A stretch of 12,302 nucleotides of DNA, from positions 1 through 12,302 of the forward strand of contig JAPKYY010000459.1 of assembly GCA_026394095.1 (NCBI GenBank). The letters run 5' to 3'. Shown one piece after another: positions 1 through 7,031 of this stretch (position 1 is its first letter; each line of letters opens with the position of its first letter). The notes under the pieces were generated by a model. The model saw nothing but the letters and a program-made list of their open reading frames with translations. It made no database searches and was not told the DNA's origin. A program made the translations under genes and the position numbers. Origin of the DNA: Acidobacteriota bacterium (GTDB lineage: Bacteria > Acidobacteriota > Terriglobia > Bryobacterales > Bryobacteraceae).

Positions 1-254
1 AATCCCAGCGGCTGTCCGGGCAATTGAAAACCACCGCCGACATTCAACATGGAGTCAGCCACAACGCGACGGCTGCCGATGTCCACCAATTGAACGTGCA
101 AGAGCCCCAATTCAAGCCGGTCGTCAGAAATAACTTTGCCCGAGATGGGCATACCAATAGAAGCTCTGGAGGAATGTTCGATGAGCGTCGATTCCTGCGG
201 GCTAGAGGCGGGGTTCGCCAACAGAATTATTGTGAGCCAACTTGAGATTGACAT
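1..254 (-). CDS. Secreted protein with carboxypeptidase-regulatory-like domain (5' part, cut by window edge)
   Basis: An open reading frame on the minus strand starts with ATG at 254 and stays open to base 1, so only about 84 N-terminal residues are visible. They begin with a short hydrophobic signal-like stretch (WLTIILLANPAS, residues 6-17). A segment at about 35-84 follows (ISGKVISDD, VQLVDIGSRRVVA, NVGGGFQLPG, QPLG). That spacing of GxV, a V-x-L strand, a Gly-x-F turn and a terminal P-x-G is typical of carboxypeptidase-regulatory-like/Cna-B beta-sandwich domains. In Acidobacteriota such domains often lead TonB-dependent receptors or other cell-surface proteins, but the rest of this protein is outside the window, so its role is not assigned. 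The next in-frame stop upstream is at about 312-314 and there is no ATG between, which supports this start; the ribosome binding site is weak. It is transcribed away from the M14 operon. Confidence 0.66.
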   Translation of the reverse strand, partial: MSISSWLTIILLANPASSPQESTLIEHSSRASIGMPISGKVISDDRLELGLLHVQLVDIGSRRVVADSMLNVGGGFQLPGQPLG

Positions 255-360
255 GTTGTTTGCCTGTCTGCAATACGTGGCAGAAATCAAAAGGGTCAGT
301 GCTTGAGCGAATCAATGTGACAGTGAGGTTGAAGGCGGGGCTGACCGGGCCAGCATCCCC

Positions 361-366
361 TATACT
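361..366 (+). promoter_or_regulatory. Possible -10 box for the M14 operon
   Basis: TATACT matches the sigma70 -10 consensus at five of six positions and lies about 60 bases upstream of the first M14 start. No good -35 box is found at the usual 16-18 base distance (CTGACC at 341-346 is too near and TTGAAG at 329-334 too far). This is a weak prediction based on one hexamer. Confidence 0.25.
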
Positions 367-368
367 GG

Positions 369-400
369 GATTTCACCCATTGATTTCAACCCGATTTCAA
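369..400 (+). repeat. Three copies of GATTTCA in the operon leader
   Basis: GATTTCA occurs at 369-375, 382-388 and 393-399, with starts 13 and 11 bases apart, and the first two copies run into CCC or ACCC. The copies lie between the putative -10 box and the ribosome binding site. The near-helical spacing could allow cooperative binding of a regulator or an RNA-level role, but no known site is recognised. Confidence 0.35.
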
Positions 401-408
401 TAATTTTG

Positions 409-416
409 AGAGGGGG
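409..416 (+). promoter_or_regulatory. Ribosome binding site that selects the TTG start at 425
   Basis: AGAGGGGG ends 8 bases before TTG 425 but 14 bases before the in-frame ATG at 431. The spacing favours TTG as the start codon of the first M14 gene. Confidence 0.6.
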
Positions 417-424
417 ATTTTCCC

Positions 425-943
425 TTGCGAATGCGATTGTTTGGCGCTTTGACGGCGTTGACGCTGGTACCACTGGCGTTTTCTCAGGCTGTACCTGGGT
501 ATGTGAGTTTTTCCGATGGAGAGAAACGGATTGCTGAGCTGGCGAGGCAGAATTCAAGCTGGATTCAGATCTCGGCGATCGGCAATTCTGCCGGCGGCAA
601 GAAGCTGCATCTGCTGACTGTTGCCGCTCCAGGAAAAGTAAAGCCTGAATCGCGTCCGGCAGTTTTTGTTGGGGCCAATCTGGTTGGTTTTCACAACGCA
701 GGCACACAGGCGGCAGTTGCCTTCCTGGAGAAGCTGGTGGCGAAGAAGGATGAAGCTGCTGTAAAGACCCTGCTTGAGACCCGTACGTTTTACGTTGCAC
801 CGATGCTGAACCCGGATGCCCATGATGGACTTTTTCAGGGCCCGAAGTATCGCCGTAGCCTCAATGTTGGAAAGCTGGATCGCGACCTTGATGGCCTTGT
901 AGGCGAAGACGGCCCGAACGATCTCAAAAGGATTCCCGGCTGA
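425..943 (+). CDS. M14-like metallocarboxypeptidase paralogue, N-terminal part (frame broken at ~927)
   Basis: 172 residues from TTG 425. Residues 1-20 are a Sec signal peptide (LFGALTALTLVPLAFS-QA). Residues 28-165 follow the N-terminal half of the M14 carboxypeptidase fold and align with the two downstream paralogues (IGNSAGG with [21 protein letters not shown] with RATLYVVPMMNID). The zinc motif HxxE of the paralogues falls on V87 and H90 here (segment NLVGFHNAGTQ), so two zinc ligands are missing. An Asp-rich loop DRDLDG occurs at 152-157. After GPNDL the frame runs out at TGA 941-943. The frame used by the following ORF already reads KDSRL at 928-942, matching KDSRL of the third paralogue. 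About 24 codons present in the paralogues ([10 protein letters not shown] up to LDP) are missing at the join. It is therefore one broken gene with 943-2340, caused by a mutation or a sequence error. Confidence 0.72.
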   Translation: MRMRLFGALTALTLVPLAFSQAVPGYVSFSDGEKRIAELARQNSSWIQISAIGNSAGGKKLHLLTVAAPGKVKPESRPAVFVGANLVGFHNAGTQAAVAFLEKLVAKKDEAAVKTLLETRTFYVAPMLNPDAHDGLFQGPKYRRSLNVGKLDRDLDGLVGEDGPNDLKRIPG

Positions 944-2340
944 TGCGCCGTGCGGATCCGCTGAAGGGTGAGAAGGGCAAGTTTAAGTTGATGGCCGAAG
1001 GTATCGATGACGACAAGGACGGTCTGTACAATGAAGACCCCGCCGGTGGCTATCGCCCCGATCGTAACTTTGCCCATGCGTGGAACGAGGCCGATCCTGA
1101 GTCGGGCCCGTGGCCGAGTGCTCAGCCCGAGAGCAGAGCAATCATGGACTTCCTGGTCAAGCACCGCAATGTGGCAATGGCTGTCGTGTTTGGGCCTGCC
1201 AATAATTTGCTGGAGATGCCGCGCGGCAGTGCTGGCCGCAGTGGTGATATCGGAAGCATGAAGGTGACTGTGCCTCGCAATATCGCAAACTTTACGGGTC
1301 TTGAAGCGAACAAGGAATATACAGTCGACGAGGTTTATGAGGTGTTGAAGGATTCCCCTGTGGCGAGAGCCCAGGGCGGGCTTACGAAGGAAGCAGTTGT
1401 CCAACTTCTGGGTGGTGGCCCTGCGCGCAGCGGCGGGCAGAGTGCTCCCGGCGGGCTGCAGAACTGGCTGTACTACCAGTACAGCACCATGGCGATCGAA
1501 CTCGATGTTTGGGGGATTCCGAAGAAAGCTGCGGCGAAAGCGCCTGCTGGTGCAGCTGGAGACGCCCTGACTCTCGACAAGTTTGAAAAGATGAGCGCCG
1601 CCGAAGTTGCGGCCCTTGACGATGAGAAGCTGGGCGCATTTCTCAAGAACATCAATGCTCCGGCGATGGCTTCAGCCGCGATGATCAAGCAGGGTGTGGC
1701 TAGTGGCCGTATGACTCCCGCTCAGATGGCTGGGATGATCCGGTCGCAGGGTGGCGGCGGTGCTGCCCGTCCGGCTGCTGCCGCTGCTGGTGGTGGCCCG
1801 ACCACTCCCGACGAAGACACCATCGCCTTCATCGATGCCAGTGCCAAAGATGGAATCGTCGCCTGGACGCCGGTGACACTTCCGGATGGCACCAAAGCAG
1901 AAGTTGGCGGTGTGGATCCATTTCTTGCCGTTGCGCCGAATGAGAGCGAACTGAAGAAGGCGGCTGATGTACATGCCGATGCTCTGATCTTCATGGCTGG
2001 CAAGCTGGCTGAAGTTGCTATTGCCGATGTTCAGGTGAAAGCACTTGGATCGGGTGTTTATGAAGTGAGCGCTACTGCGGCCAATAATGGCTTCCTGCCA
2101 ACGGCCACCCGTTTGCAGGTGCGCACTCGCAGCTATCTTCCGGCTCGCCTCACGATCACGCTGCCTTCCGGGGCAAGTCTGGTTCAAGGCAACAACCGAA
2201 GCTCGAATGAGCGCATCACGGGTTCTGGTGGCACAACCAAGGCCACATGGATGGTGAATGCAGCGCCCGGTTCCCGGATCACCGTGAGCATCCTGACGCA
2301 GAACGCAGGCGAAGACCGGCGCGAGGTGGTTCTCCAGTGA
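943..2340 (+). CDS. M14-like metallocarboxypeptidase paralogue, C-terminal part (predicted inactive)
   Basis: 465 residues from ATG 943, which overlaps the TGA of the upstream part as TGATG; AAAAGGA at 926-932 could serve as a ribosome binding site for reinitiation. Visible parts are an Asp-rich loop at 22-32 (DDDKDGLYNED), the substrate-side DRNF at 40-43, and a segment aligned with the third zinc His of the paralogues, where P85 replaces His (AVVFGPANN). The catalytic Glu position is kept (E186 in AIELD). Residues ~195-290 are an insertion absent from the paralogues, helical and Ala/Met/Lys-rich, ending in a Gly/Ala/Pro linker. Residues ~300-330 resemble the paralogue segment VEVGG, and ~360-465 form a C-terminal beta-sandwich-like domain. 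It has no signal peptide, so if translated alone it would stay in the cytoplasm. Together with 425-943 it is a secreted M14 pseudo-peptidase whose ligand role is unknown. The C-terminus overlaps the next gene at GTGA. Confidence 0.72.
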   Translation: MRRADPLKGEKGKFKLMAEGIDDDKDGLYNEDPAGGYRPDRNFAHAWNEADPESGPWPSAQPESRAIMDFLVKHRNVAMAVVFGPANNLLEMPRGSAGRSGDIGSMKVTVPRNIANFTGLEANKEYTVDEVYEVLKDSPVARAQGGLTKEAVVQLLGGGPARSGGQSAPGGLQNWLYYQYSTMAIELDVWGIPKKAAAKAPAGAAGDALTLDKFEKMSAAEVAALDDEKLGAFLKNINAPAMASAAMIKQGVASGRMTPAQMAGMIRSQGGGGAARPAAAAAGGGPTTPDEDTIAFIDASAKDGIVAWTPVTLPDGTKAEVGGVDPFLAVAPNESELKKAADVHADALIFMAGKLAEVAIADVQVKALGSGVYEVSATAANNGFLPTATRLQVRTRSYLPARLTITLPSGASLVQGNNRSSNERITGSGGTTKATWMVNAAPGSRITVSILTQNAGEDRREVVLQ

Positions 2341-4052
2341 AAACACAAGCCTACTTATCATTGATTCTCTGCGGAGCTTTGATGGGGCAGAGTTCCACGC
2401 TCAGCCCCAAGGTTCCGGCTCCAGATCCCCAATGGGATCGTCTCTATCCGAATGCGCAGATTCTTGAGATGATGCGCGGCTATGCAAAGTCATACCCTGA
2501 CTGGGTAAAAATTGAAAGCCTCGGCAAGACCAGTGCTGGAGGGGACACATGGTTGATGACCATTACGAACCCCAAGACCGGTGCGCCGGATACAAAGCCG
2601 GCAGTCTATATGGATGGTGCGACTCACGCGAACGAAATTCAGGGAACCGAAGTGACCATGTACACCGTCAATTTCGTTCTCAAGAATTACGGCAAGTTGC
2701 CACGCGTGACGGAGTTTCTGGACAGGGCGACACTCTACGTTGTCCCGATGATGAATATCGATAGCCGTGAGCGTTGGTTTACGCAACCTGCGACGCCGAA
2801 CTTTCCTCGTACGCTGCCCGTTTCAATCGACGATGACCGTGATGGTGTGGCCGATGAAGACGGCTTCGACGATCTGGACGGCGACGGCGAAATTACGATG
2901 ATGCGCAAGAAGGTGCCGTTGGGCCAGGGCCGCTTCAAGCTGGACCCGAAAGACCCACGCCTGATGGTGCCTGTAACGGCGAACGAACTGGGCGACTACA
3001 TCATGCTGGGTACAGAAGGAATCGACAATGATGGCGATGGGCTTGTGAATGAAGACACCTATGGCTACATCGATCCGAACCGCGCCTGGGGCGAGGGCTG
3101 GATGCCTCGTTATGTCCAGAGTGGTTCAAGTGAATATCCTCTGCAGTACCCGGAGCAGCGCAATATCGCTCAATGGGCACGCAACCATCTGAACATCAAT
3201 GCAGTTCTGAGCTTCCACAACTTTGGCCGCTACATTCTGCGGGGCCCCGGAGCCAAGCCGCAGCGGGCCATGAATGGCGCTGACTTGCGCGTTCATGATT
3301 TTCTGGGCAAGGAAGGCGAAAAGCTTCTTCCTGGCTACAAGTACGGCAACAGTTGGCAACTGCTCTATGACAGCTATGGCGATACAACCGACCACACCTA
3401 CGGACGGCACGGCGCGATCAGCTTTGTTGTTGAACTCAATGGGACCCAACAGGACTTTAACGGCGACAAGAACGTGAGCCAGGAAGAACAGATGAAGTTC
3501 AATGATGAACTGACTCAGGGCCGCATGTTTGTACCCTGGAAGGCTTATAAGCATCCTCAGTATGGGGATGTTGAAGTCGGTGGCTACAAGCACGATACGA
3601 ACCGATCGCCTGAAGGCTTTCTCAATGTCGAGGAATGCCATCGCAATGCGATGTTTGTTCTTCTCAATGCCTATCACCTGCCCAAGCTGAAAGTGCAAAC
3701 ACCTGAAGTGATCAAGGTGAAGGAAGGGCTTTATCGAGTTCATGTGCCCGTGCTGAATGAACGCATGATTTCCACAACTGCGGCAATCGTGCAGCAGCAC
3801 AAGCTTCATCGCCAGGACATAGCGACGATTAGCGGCGGCAAGGTGATTGCCAGCGGTATTGTTCGCGATCCTTTTCTGAACAAAGTGCAGATGCAGGAGA
3901 ATCGTCCGGAGCGGCTGGTTGTTTCCGGCGGCATTGCTGGATACTCCACAGAAACTCTGATGTTTCTGATTGAGGCACGGCCAGGCACTGTCACCTTCAA
4001 CTACGACAGCGTCAAAGCTGGCAAAATCACGAGCACCATCACACTGCCATGA
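2337..4052 (+). CDS. Secreted M14 family zinc carboxypeptidase with Asp-rich loops (paralogue 2)
   Basis: 571 residues from GTG 2337, which overlaps the previous TGA as GTGA, with GAGG at 2323-2326 as ribosome binding site; a longer frame exists upstream but would bury the signal peptide. Residues 1-18 are a Sec signal peptide; the Cys at 12 does not fit a lipobox. The M14 catalytic set is complete: zinc ligands H97 and E100 (THANE) and H294 (SFHNF), substrate-side N248-R249 (DPNRAW) and catalytic E366 (VVELN). The enzyme should remove C-terminal residues from peptides outside the cytoplasmic membrane; specificity is not readable. Between the first and last zinc ligands is a large acidic insertion (~165-240) with [14 protein letters not shown] and DNDGDG loops. 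[12 protein letters not shown] at 373-384 is a textbook EF-hand loop, so calcium dependence is likely. Residues ~455-571 look like a beta-sandwich domain. It is coupled to the next paralogue by an ATGA overlap. Confidence 0.9.
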   Translation: MKTQAYLSLILCGALMGQSSTLSPKVPAPDPQWDRLYPNAQILEMMRGYAKSYPDWVKIESLGKTSAGGDTWLMTITNPKTGAPDTKPAVYMDGATHANEIQGTEVTMYTVNFVLKNYGKLPRVTEFLDRATLYVVPMMNIDSRERWFTQPATPNFPRTLPVSIDDDRDGVADEDGFDDLDGDGEITMMRKKVPLGQGRFKLDPKDPRLMVPVTANELGDYIMLGTEGIDNDGDGLVNEDTYGYIDPNRAWGEGWMPRYVQSGSSEYPLQYPEQRNIAQWARNHLNINAVLSFHNFGRYILRGPGAKPQRAMNGADLRVHDFLGKEGEKLLPGYKYGNSWQLLYDSYGDTTDHTYGRHGAISFVVELNGTQQDFNGDKNVSQEEQMKFNDELTQGRMFVPWKAYKHPQYGDVEVGGYKHDTNRSPEGFLNVEECHRNAMFVLLNAYHLPKLKVQTPEVIKVKEGLYRVHVPVLNERMISTTAAIVQQHKLHRQDIATISGGKVIASGIVRDPFLNKVQMQENRPERLVVSGGIAGYSTETLMFLIEARPGTVTFNYDSVKAGKITSTITLP

Positions 4053-5743
4053 TGCGCTCAATTCTCGCTTGCCTGCTCTGTTGCGCAATCCTCAGTGCGC
4101 AAACGCAGGCTCCAGATCCGAAGTGGGACCGACTCTACCCGAACGCTGAAGTTCTTCAACTCATGCGTGATTATGAGAAGGCCTACCCGGGTTGGGTGAA
4201 ACTCGAAAGCCTGGGCAAGACTAGTGCCGGTGGCGATACGTGGCTGCTGACGATCACCAATCCCAAGACGGGTGCGGCTGAAACCAAGCCAGCCGTCTAC
4301 ATTGATGGCTCAACTCATGCAAATGAAATTCAAGGCACAGAGACTACTCTCTACACCGTAAATTTCGTGCTGAAGAATTACGGCAAGCTACCCCGTGTTA
4401 CCGAGTTTCTCGATCGCGCCACGCTCTATGTAATTCCGATGATGAACGTCGACAGTCGTGAGCGCTGGTTCACGCAAGCTTCGACTCCGAACTTCCCTCG
4501 CACGCTGCCGGTTCCGATCGATGACGATCGTGACGGGCTCTTCGATGAGGATGGCTTTGATGATCTCGACGGCGACGGGGAGATCACAATGATGCGCAAG
4601 AAAGTTGCGCTGGGGCAGGGAACTCACAAGCTCGACCCAAAGGATTCTCGCCTGCTTGTGCCTGTTCGTGCGGACGAACTTGGCGACTACATCATGCTTG
4701 GTACTGAAGGTATCGACAATGATGGTGATGGTCAGGTGAACGAAGACCCCTACGGGTATGTTGATCCGAACCGAGTCTGTGGTGATGGGTTTCAGCCGCG
4801 CTATGTGCAGGCCGGGGCTAGCGAGTATCCTCTCCAATACCCTGAAGCACGTAATATTGCCGAATGGATGGGTTCGCATCTGAACGTCAATGTCGTCATG
4901 AGCTATCACAACTTTGGGAAGCTCATTTTGCGCATGCCGGGTGCCCGCAGCCAGAAGCCGATGAGTCAGGTGGATCTTCGTGTTCACGACTTCCTCGGCA
5001 AGGAAGGCGAGAAAATGCTGCCGGGTTATCGCTATGTCTGGGTGGCGCCTGTGCTCGGAGATAGCTATGGGAGTTCTGCCGATCACACCTATGGCCGTGT
5101 TGGTGCGTTTAGTGTCGGTATTGAACTCAATGCTCCTCAGCAGGATTTTAATGGCGACAAGAATGTCAGTCCCGAAGAGGTGATGAAGTTCAACGATGAA
5201 TTGACGCAAGGCCGAATGTTTGTGAATTGGAAGGCTTTCCAGCACCCGCAGTATGGCGAGATTGAGATCGGCGGCTTCAAGCACGACACGGGGCGGCCTC
5301 CTGAGGGCTTCCTGTCTGTTGAGGAATACCACCGGAATGCGATGTATGTGATCTATCACGGCTACCACCTGCCGCACTTGAAGATTGAAGATCCCACTGT
5401 CGTAAAGGTCAAGAACGGGCTCTATCGTCTGCACATTCCGGTGCTGAACGACCGGATGATCCCGAGTGTGGCCGGGATTGTTCAGCAGAACAAGATCCAT
5501 CGCCAGGATCTGGCGACGATCAGCGGGGCAAAGGTGTTGTCGAGCGGGATTGTTGAAGACCCTTATCTGAACAAGGTGCGCTTGCAGGAGCATCGTCCAG
5601 AGCGGCTCTTTGTTTCGGGAGGGGTGGACGGTGCTTCTACCAAAACGCTGATGTTCCTGATTGAAGGTGTGCCCGGAAAGGTGACTTTCACTTATGACAG
5701 CATCAAGGCTGGAAAACTATCGAAGGAGATTCTTCTACCGTGA
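4049..5743 (+). CDS. Secreted M14 family zinc carboxypeptidase with Asp-rich loops (paralogue 3)
   Basis: 564 residues from ATG 4049, which overlaps the preceding TGA as ATGA; a second ATG follows at once (4052) and either could be used. No clear ribosome binding site is seen, so translation probably depends on coupling. Residues 1-17 form a signal peptide ([14 protein letters not shown]). The zinc ligands are H90, E93 (THANE) and H287 (SYHNF), the substrate-side pair is N241-R242 and the catalytic Glu is E359 (GIELN). The acidic loops of paralogue 2 are all present ([20 protein letters not shown]), as is the EF-hand [12 protein letters not shown] at 366-377. The two proteins are near-identical over long blocks, for example [20 protein letters not shown], so they arose by tandem duplication. 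They differ in the substrate region (NRVCGDG against [18 protein letters not shown] against KYGNSWQLLYD), which suggests different specificity. The stop overlaps the moaB start as GTGA. Confidence 0.9.
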   Translation: MMRSILACLLCCAILSAQTQAPDPKWDRLYPNAEVLQLMRDYEKAYPGWVKLESLGKTSAGGDTWLLTITNPKTGAAETKPAVYIDGSTHANEIQGTETTLYTVNFVLKNYGKLPRVTEFLDRATLYVIPMMNVDSRERWFTQASTPNFPRTLPVPIDDDRDGLFDEDGFDDLDGDGEITMMRKKVALGQGTHKLDPKDSRLLVPVRADELGDYIMLGTEGIDNDGDGQVNEDPYGYVDPNRVCGDGFQPRYVQAGASEYPLQYPEARNIAEWMGSHLNVNVVMSYHNFGKLILRMPGARSQKPMSQVDLRVHDFLGKEGEKMLPGYRYVWVAPVLGDSYGSSADHTYGRVGAFSVGIELNAPQQDFNGDKNVSPEEVMKFNDELTQGRMFVNWKAFQHPQYGEIEIGGFKHDTGRPPEGFLSVEEYHRNAMYVIYHGYHLPHLKIEDPTVVKVKNGLYRLHIPVLNDRMIPSVAGIVQQNKIHRQDLATISGAKVLSSGIVEDPYLNKVRLQEHRPERLFVSGGVDGASTKTLMFLIEGVPGKVTFTYDSIKAGKLSKEILLP

Positions 5744-6249
5744 GTACTGCAGAGCATAAGGATATGGCCAAAGATCTTGGCCCAATTGGCGTTTGTCTGG
5801 TTACCGTGAGCGACACGCGAACCGAGGCGACTGACCTGAACGGGAAGTACCTGCGCAGTGAGATTGAAGCGATGGGACATCGACTGGATGGCTATCGCAT
5901 CATCAAGGATGAGCCAGATCAGGTTGCTGCCGTCCTCGATGAATTTGCCGGGACAGATTGCCGGTTGATCCTCTTTAATGGTGGCACTGGCATCTCCCCG
6001 CGTGACACCACTTTCGATGTTCTGTCCCGGAAACTGGAAAAGACCTTGCCTGGCTTTGGGGAATTGTTTCGCATGTTCAGCTACGAAGCGGTTGGTGCTG
6101 CAGCGATGTTGAGCCGGGCGACAGCGGGCACCTATCGAGGAAAAGTCGTTTTTTCGACACCTGGTTCAACTAATGCAGTAGAAGTTGCATGGCTGAAACT
6201 TTTGAAGCCTGAGTTGGAACACCTTGCGTGGGAAGTCGGACGGAAGTAA
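5740..6249 (+). CDS. moaB: MoaB/MogA-type molybdopterin biosynthesis protein
   Basis: 169 residues from GTG 5740, which overlaps the M14 stop as GTGA; AAGGAG at 5723-5728 is a strong ribosome binding site 11 bases upstream. The MoCF-biosynthesis fold is recognised from TVSDTRT (22-28), [12 protein letters not shown] (80-91), PGFGE (104-108), FSYEAVG (113-119) and STPGSTNAV (139-147). These are the molybdopterin-binding and loop motifs of MoaB/MogA, which adenylylate molybdopterin before metal insertion in the cytoplasm. The length is usual for MoaB and no MoeA fusion is present. The choice of MoaB over MogA rests on overall similarity and is not certain. It is co-transcribed with secreted peptidases and a cytochrome; no other Moco gene is in view, so the operon position may simply be for expression. 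Confidence 0.88.
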   Translation: MSTAEHKDMAKDLGPIGVCLVTVSDTRTEATDLNGKYLRSEIEAMGHRLDGYRIIKDEPDQVAAVLDEFAGTDCRLILFNGGTGISPRDTTFDVLSRKLEKTLPGFGELFRMFSYEAVGAAAMLSRATAGTYRGKVVFSTPGSTNAVEVAWLKLLKPELEHLAWEVGRK

Positions 6250-6259
6250 GATAGTTCGC

Positions 6260-6655
6260 ATGACCAAACTTGGTAAATCCATTTCTTTCCTTCTCGCTGG
6301 GATGCTCGTAATTGTGCCTGCTTTCTCGCAAAGCGAAGAAGATCTCGACAAGGCGATGAAGACGGTCGGTAAGACCATGGGCGAATTGCGCAAGGCAAAT
6401 GAAGCCAAAGACGCTGCTGCTCTCAAGGCTGGCGGCCAGGTACTGGTGGATCAGTTTGCGATCGCTGCCAAGTTCTTTGCTTCACACAAGATGGCTGATG
6501 CTGTCGAAATGAATGGCAAGACTGTAGCCGCAGCCAAAGCTCTCGCAGCTGGTACTGGTGAATTCGCCGCAGTTGGCGCAACCTGCAAGGGCTGCCACGA
6601 TCTGTATCGCGAAAAGCTGGCTGATGGCAGCTACAAGCTGAAGATGAGCCACTAA
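6260..6655 (+). CDS. Small periplasmic c-type cytochrome (class II / cytochrome c'-like)
   Basis: 131 residues from ATG 6260, 10 bases after the moaB stop, with GGAAG at 6242-6246 as a distant ribosome binding site. An alternative start inside moaB at 6224 would put charged residues ahead of the signal peptide. Residues 1-24 are a Sec signal (SFLLAGMLVIVPAFSQ). The mature part is almost entirely helical, rich in Ala, Lys and Glu, with one heme-binding CKGCH at 109-113 close to the C-terminus (ATCKGCHDLYR). A single C-terminal CxxCH after about 85 helical residues is the plan of four-helix class II cytochromes c. The heme is attached outside the membrane; the protein probably carries electrons or binds a small gas ligand. 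The axial ligand besides His113 is not evident. It is the last gene of the plus-strand block. Confidence 0.82.
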   Translation: MTKLGKSISFLLAGMLVIVPAFSQSEEDLDKAMKTVGKTMGELRKANEAKDAAALKAGGQVLVDQFAIAAKFFASHKMADAVEMNGKTVAAAKALAAGTGEFAAVGATCKGCHDLYREKLADGSYKLKMSH

Positions 6656-6678
6656 AACTGGTTCTGTTTTTTTAAGTT

Positions 6679-6999
6679 TTAAGTTGCGGGCTCGATGATT
6701 GCACTCATCGAGCCCTTTGAATTTTCCATGCGGTAATCGGGGCCGTAGGCGATGATCTGATCCCGGGCAAATTCTGCCATCGGGAGCTCGACAGTCATGA
6801 TGATGGTACGGCCTTTCTCGTCCACTTCTGAGGCGTGGTCGAGGGCTTGTTGGAAGCTGAAGAAGAAGAGCTTCTGCAGCATTTCGATTACGTAGTCGTA
6901 GGTGTGGGCGTCATCGTCGAGAAGCACAACATGAAAAAGCGGTTCATGCGCTTCGAGCGATTCGCGCTCCAGTTCGGGTGTGACGGCAGCTCCAGACAT
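6679..6999 (-). CDS. clpS: Divergent ClpS-family adaptor
   Basis: 106 residues, ATG at 6997-6999. ClpS core motifs are FHVVLLDDD (22-30), YDYVIEMLQKLF (34-45), ASEVDEKGRTII (56-67), AEFARDQI (75-82) and AYGPD (84-88). The C-terminus KGSMSAIIEPA is typical, as far as I recall, of a divergent branch in Acidobacteriota, Planctomycetota and Verrucomicrobiota. ClpS delivers N-degron substrates to ClpAP/ClpCP in the cytoplasm. Against E. coli ClpS (N34-D35-D36 and H66), the pocket reads D28-D29-D30 and D60, so two residues that hold the substrate amino group are changed; N-degron specificity may differ. No clpA or clpC is next to it. It is the last gene of a minus-strand group, 32 bases behind the phosphatase gene, with a poor ribosome binding site. 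Confidence 0.85.
   Translation of the reverse strand: MSGAAVTPELERESLEAHEPLFHVVLLDDDAHTYDYVIEMLQKLFFFSFQQALDHASEVDEKGRTIIMTVELPMAEFARDQIIAYGPDYRMENSKGSMSAIIEPAT
6688..6715 (+). terminator. 11-bp perfect hairpin at the convergent gene ends
   Basis: GGGCTCGATGA (6688-6698) pairs perfectly with TCATCGAGCCC (6705-6715) around the loop TTGCAC. On the plus strand the stem is followed by TTTGAATTTT, an imperfect T-tract, so it can end the M14-moaB-cytochrome transcript. It lies inside the last codons of clpS on the minus strand, where the downstream side is A-rich rather than T-rich, so it is less likely to end clpS. Confidence 0.55.
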
Positions 7000-7031
7000 C
7001 CACGTATCAGAATCGCACGAATGGCGCGCAT

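Noticed and set aside
24..245. Plus-strand 73-codon frame at the left edge
   Set aside because: It lies opposite the partial secreted protein, which has a signal peptide and a recognisable domain; the plus frame has neither.
921..945. Programmed -1 ribosomal frameshift in the first M14 gene
   Set aside because: CTCAAAAGG is not a proper slippery heptamer (shifted codons TCT CAA AAG pair poorly), and about 24 codons are also missing, which a frameshift alone cannot explain.
1750..1800. Tandem GGC/GCT repeat as a mobile or CRISPR-like element
   Set aside because: It is a low-complexity Gly/Ala linker in a coding frame without regular repeat-spacer structure.
2247..2336. Longer N-terminus for paralogue 2
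   Set aside because: The extra 30 residues are Arg-rich, lie inside the previous gene and would precede a good signal peptide.
2337..2400. Lipoprotein signal in paralogue 2 (Cys at residue 12)
   Set aside because: The residue before the Cys is Leu rather than Gly/Ala/Ser, so a lipobox is not formed.
4388..5593. Long minus-strand open frame (401 codons) opposite paralogue 3
   Set aside because: It is a mirror of a strongly supported M14 gene, has no recognisable motif and a biased His/Arg-rich composition typical of antisense frames.
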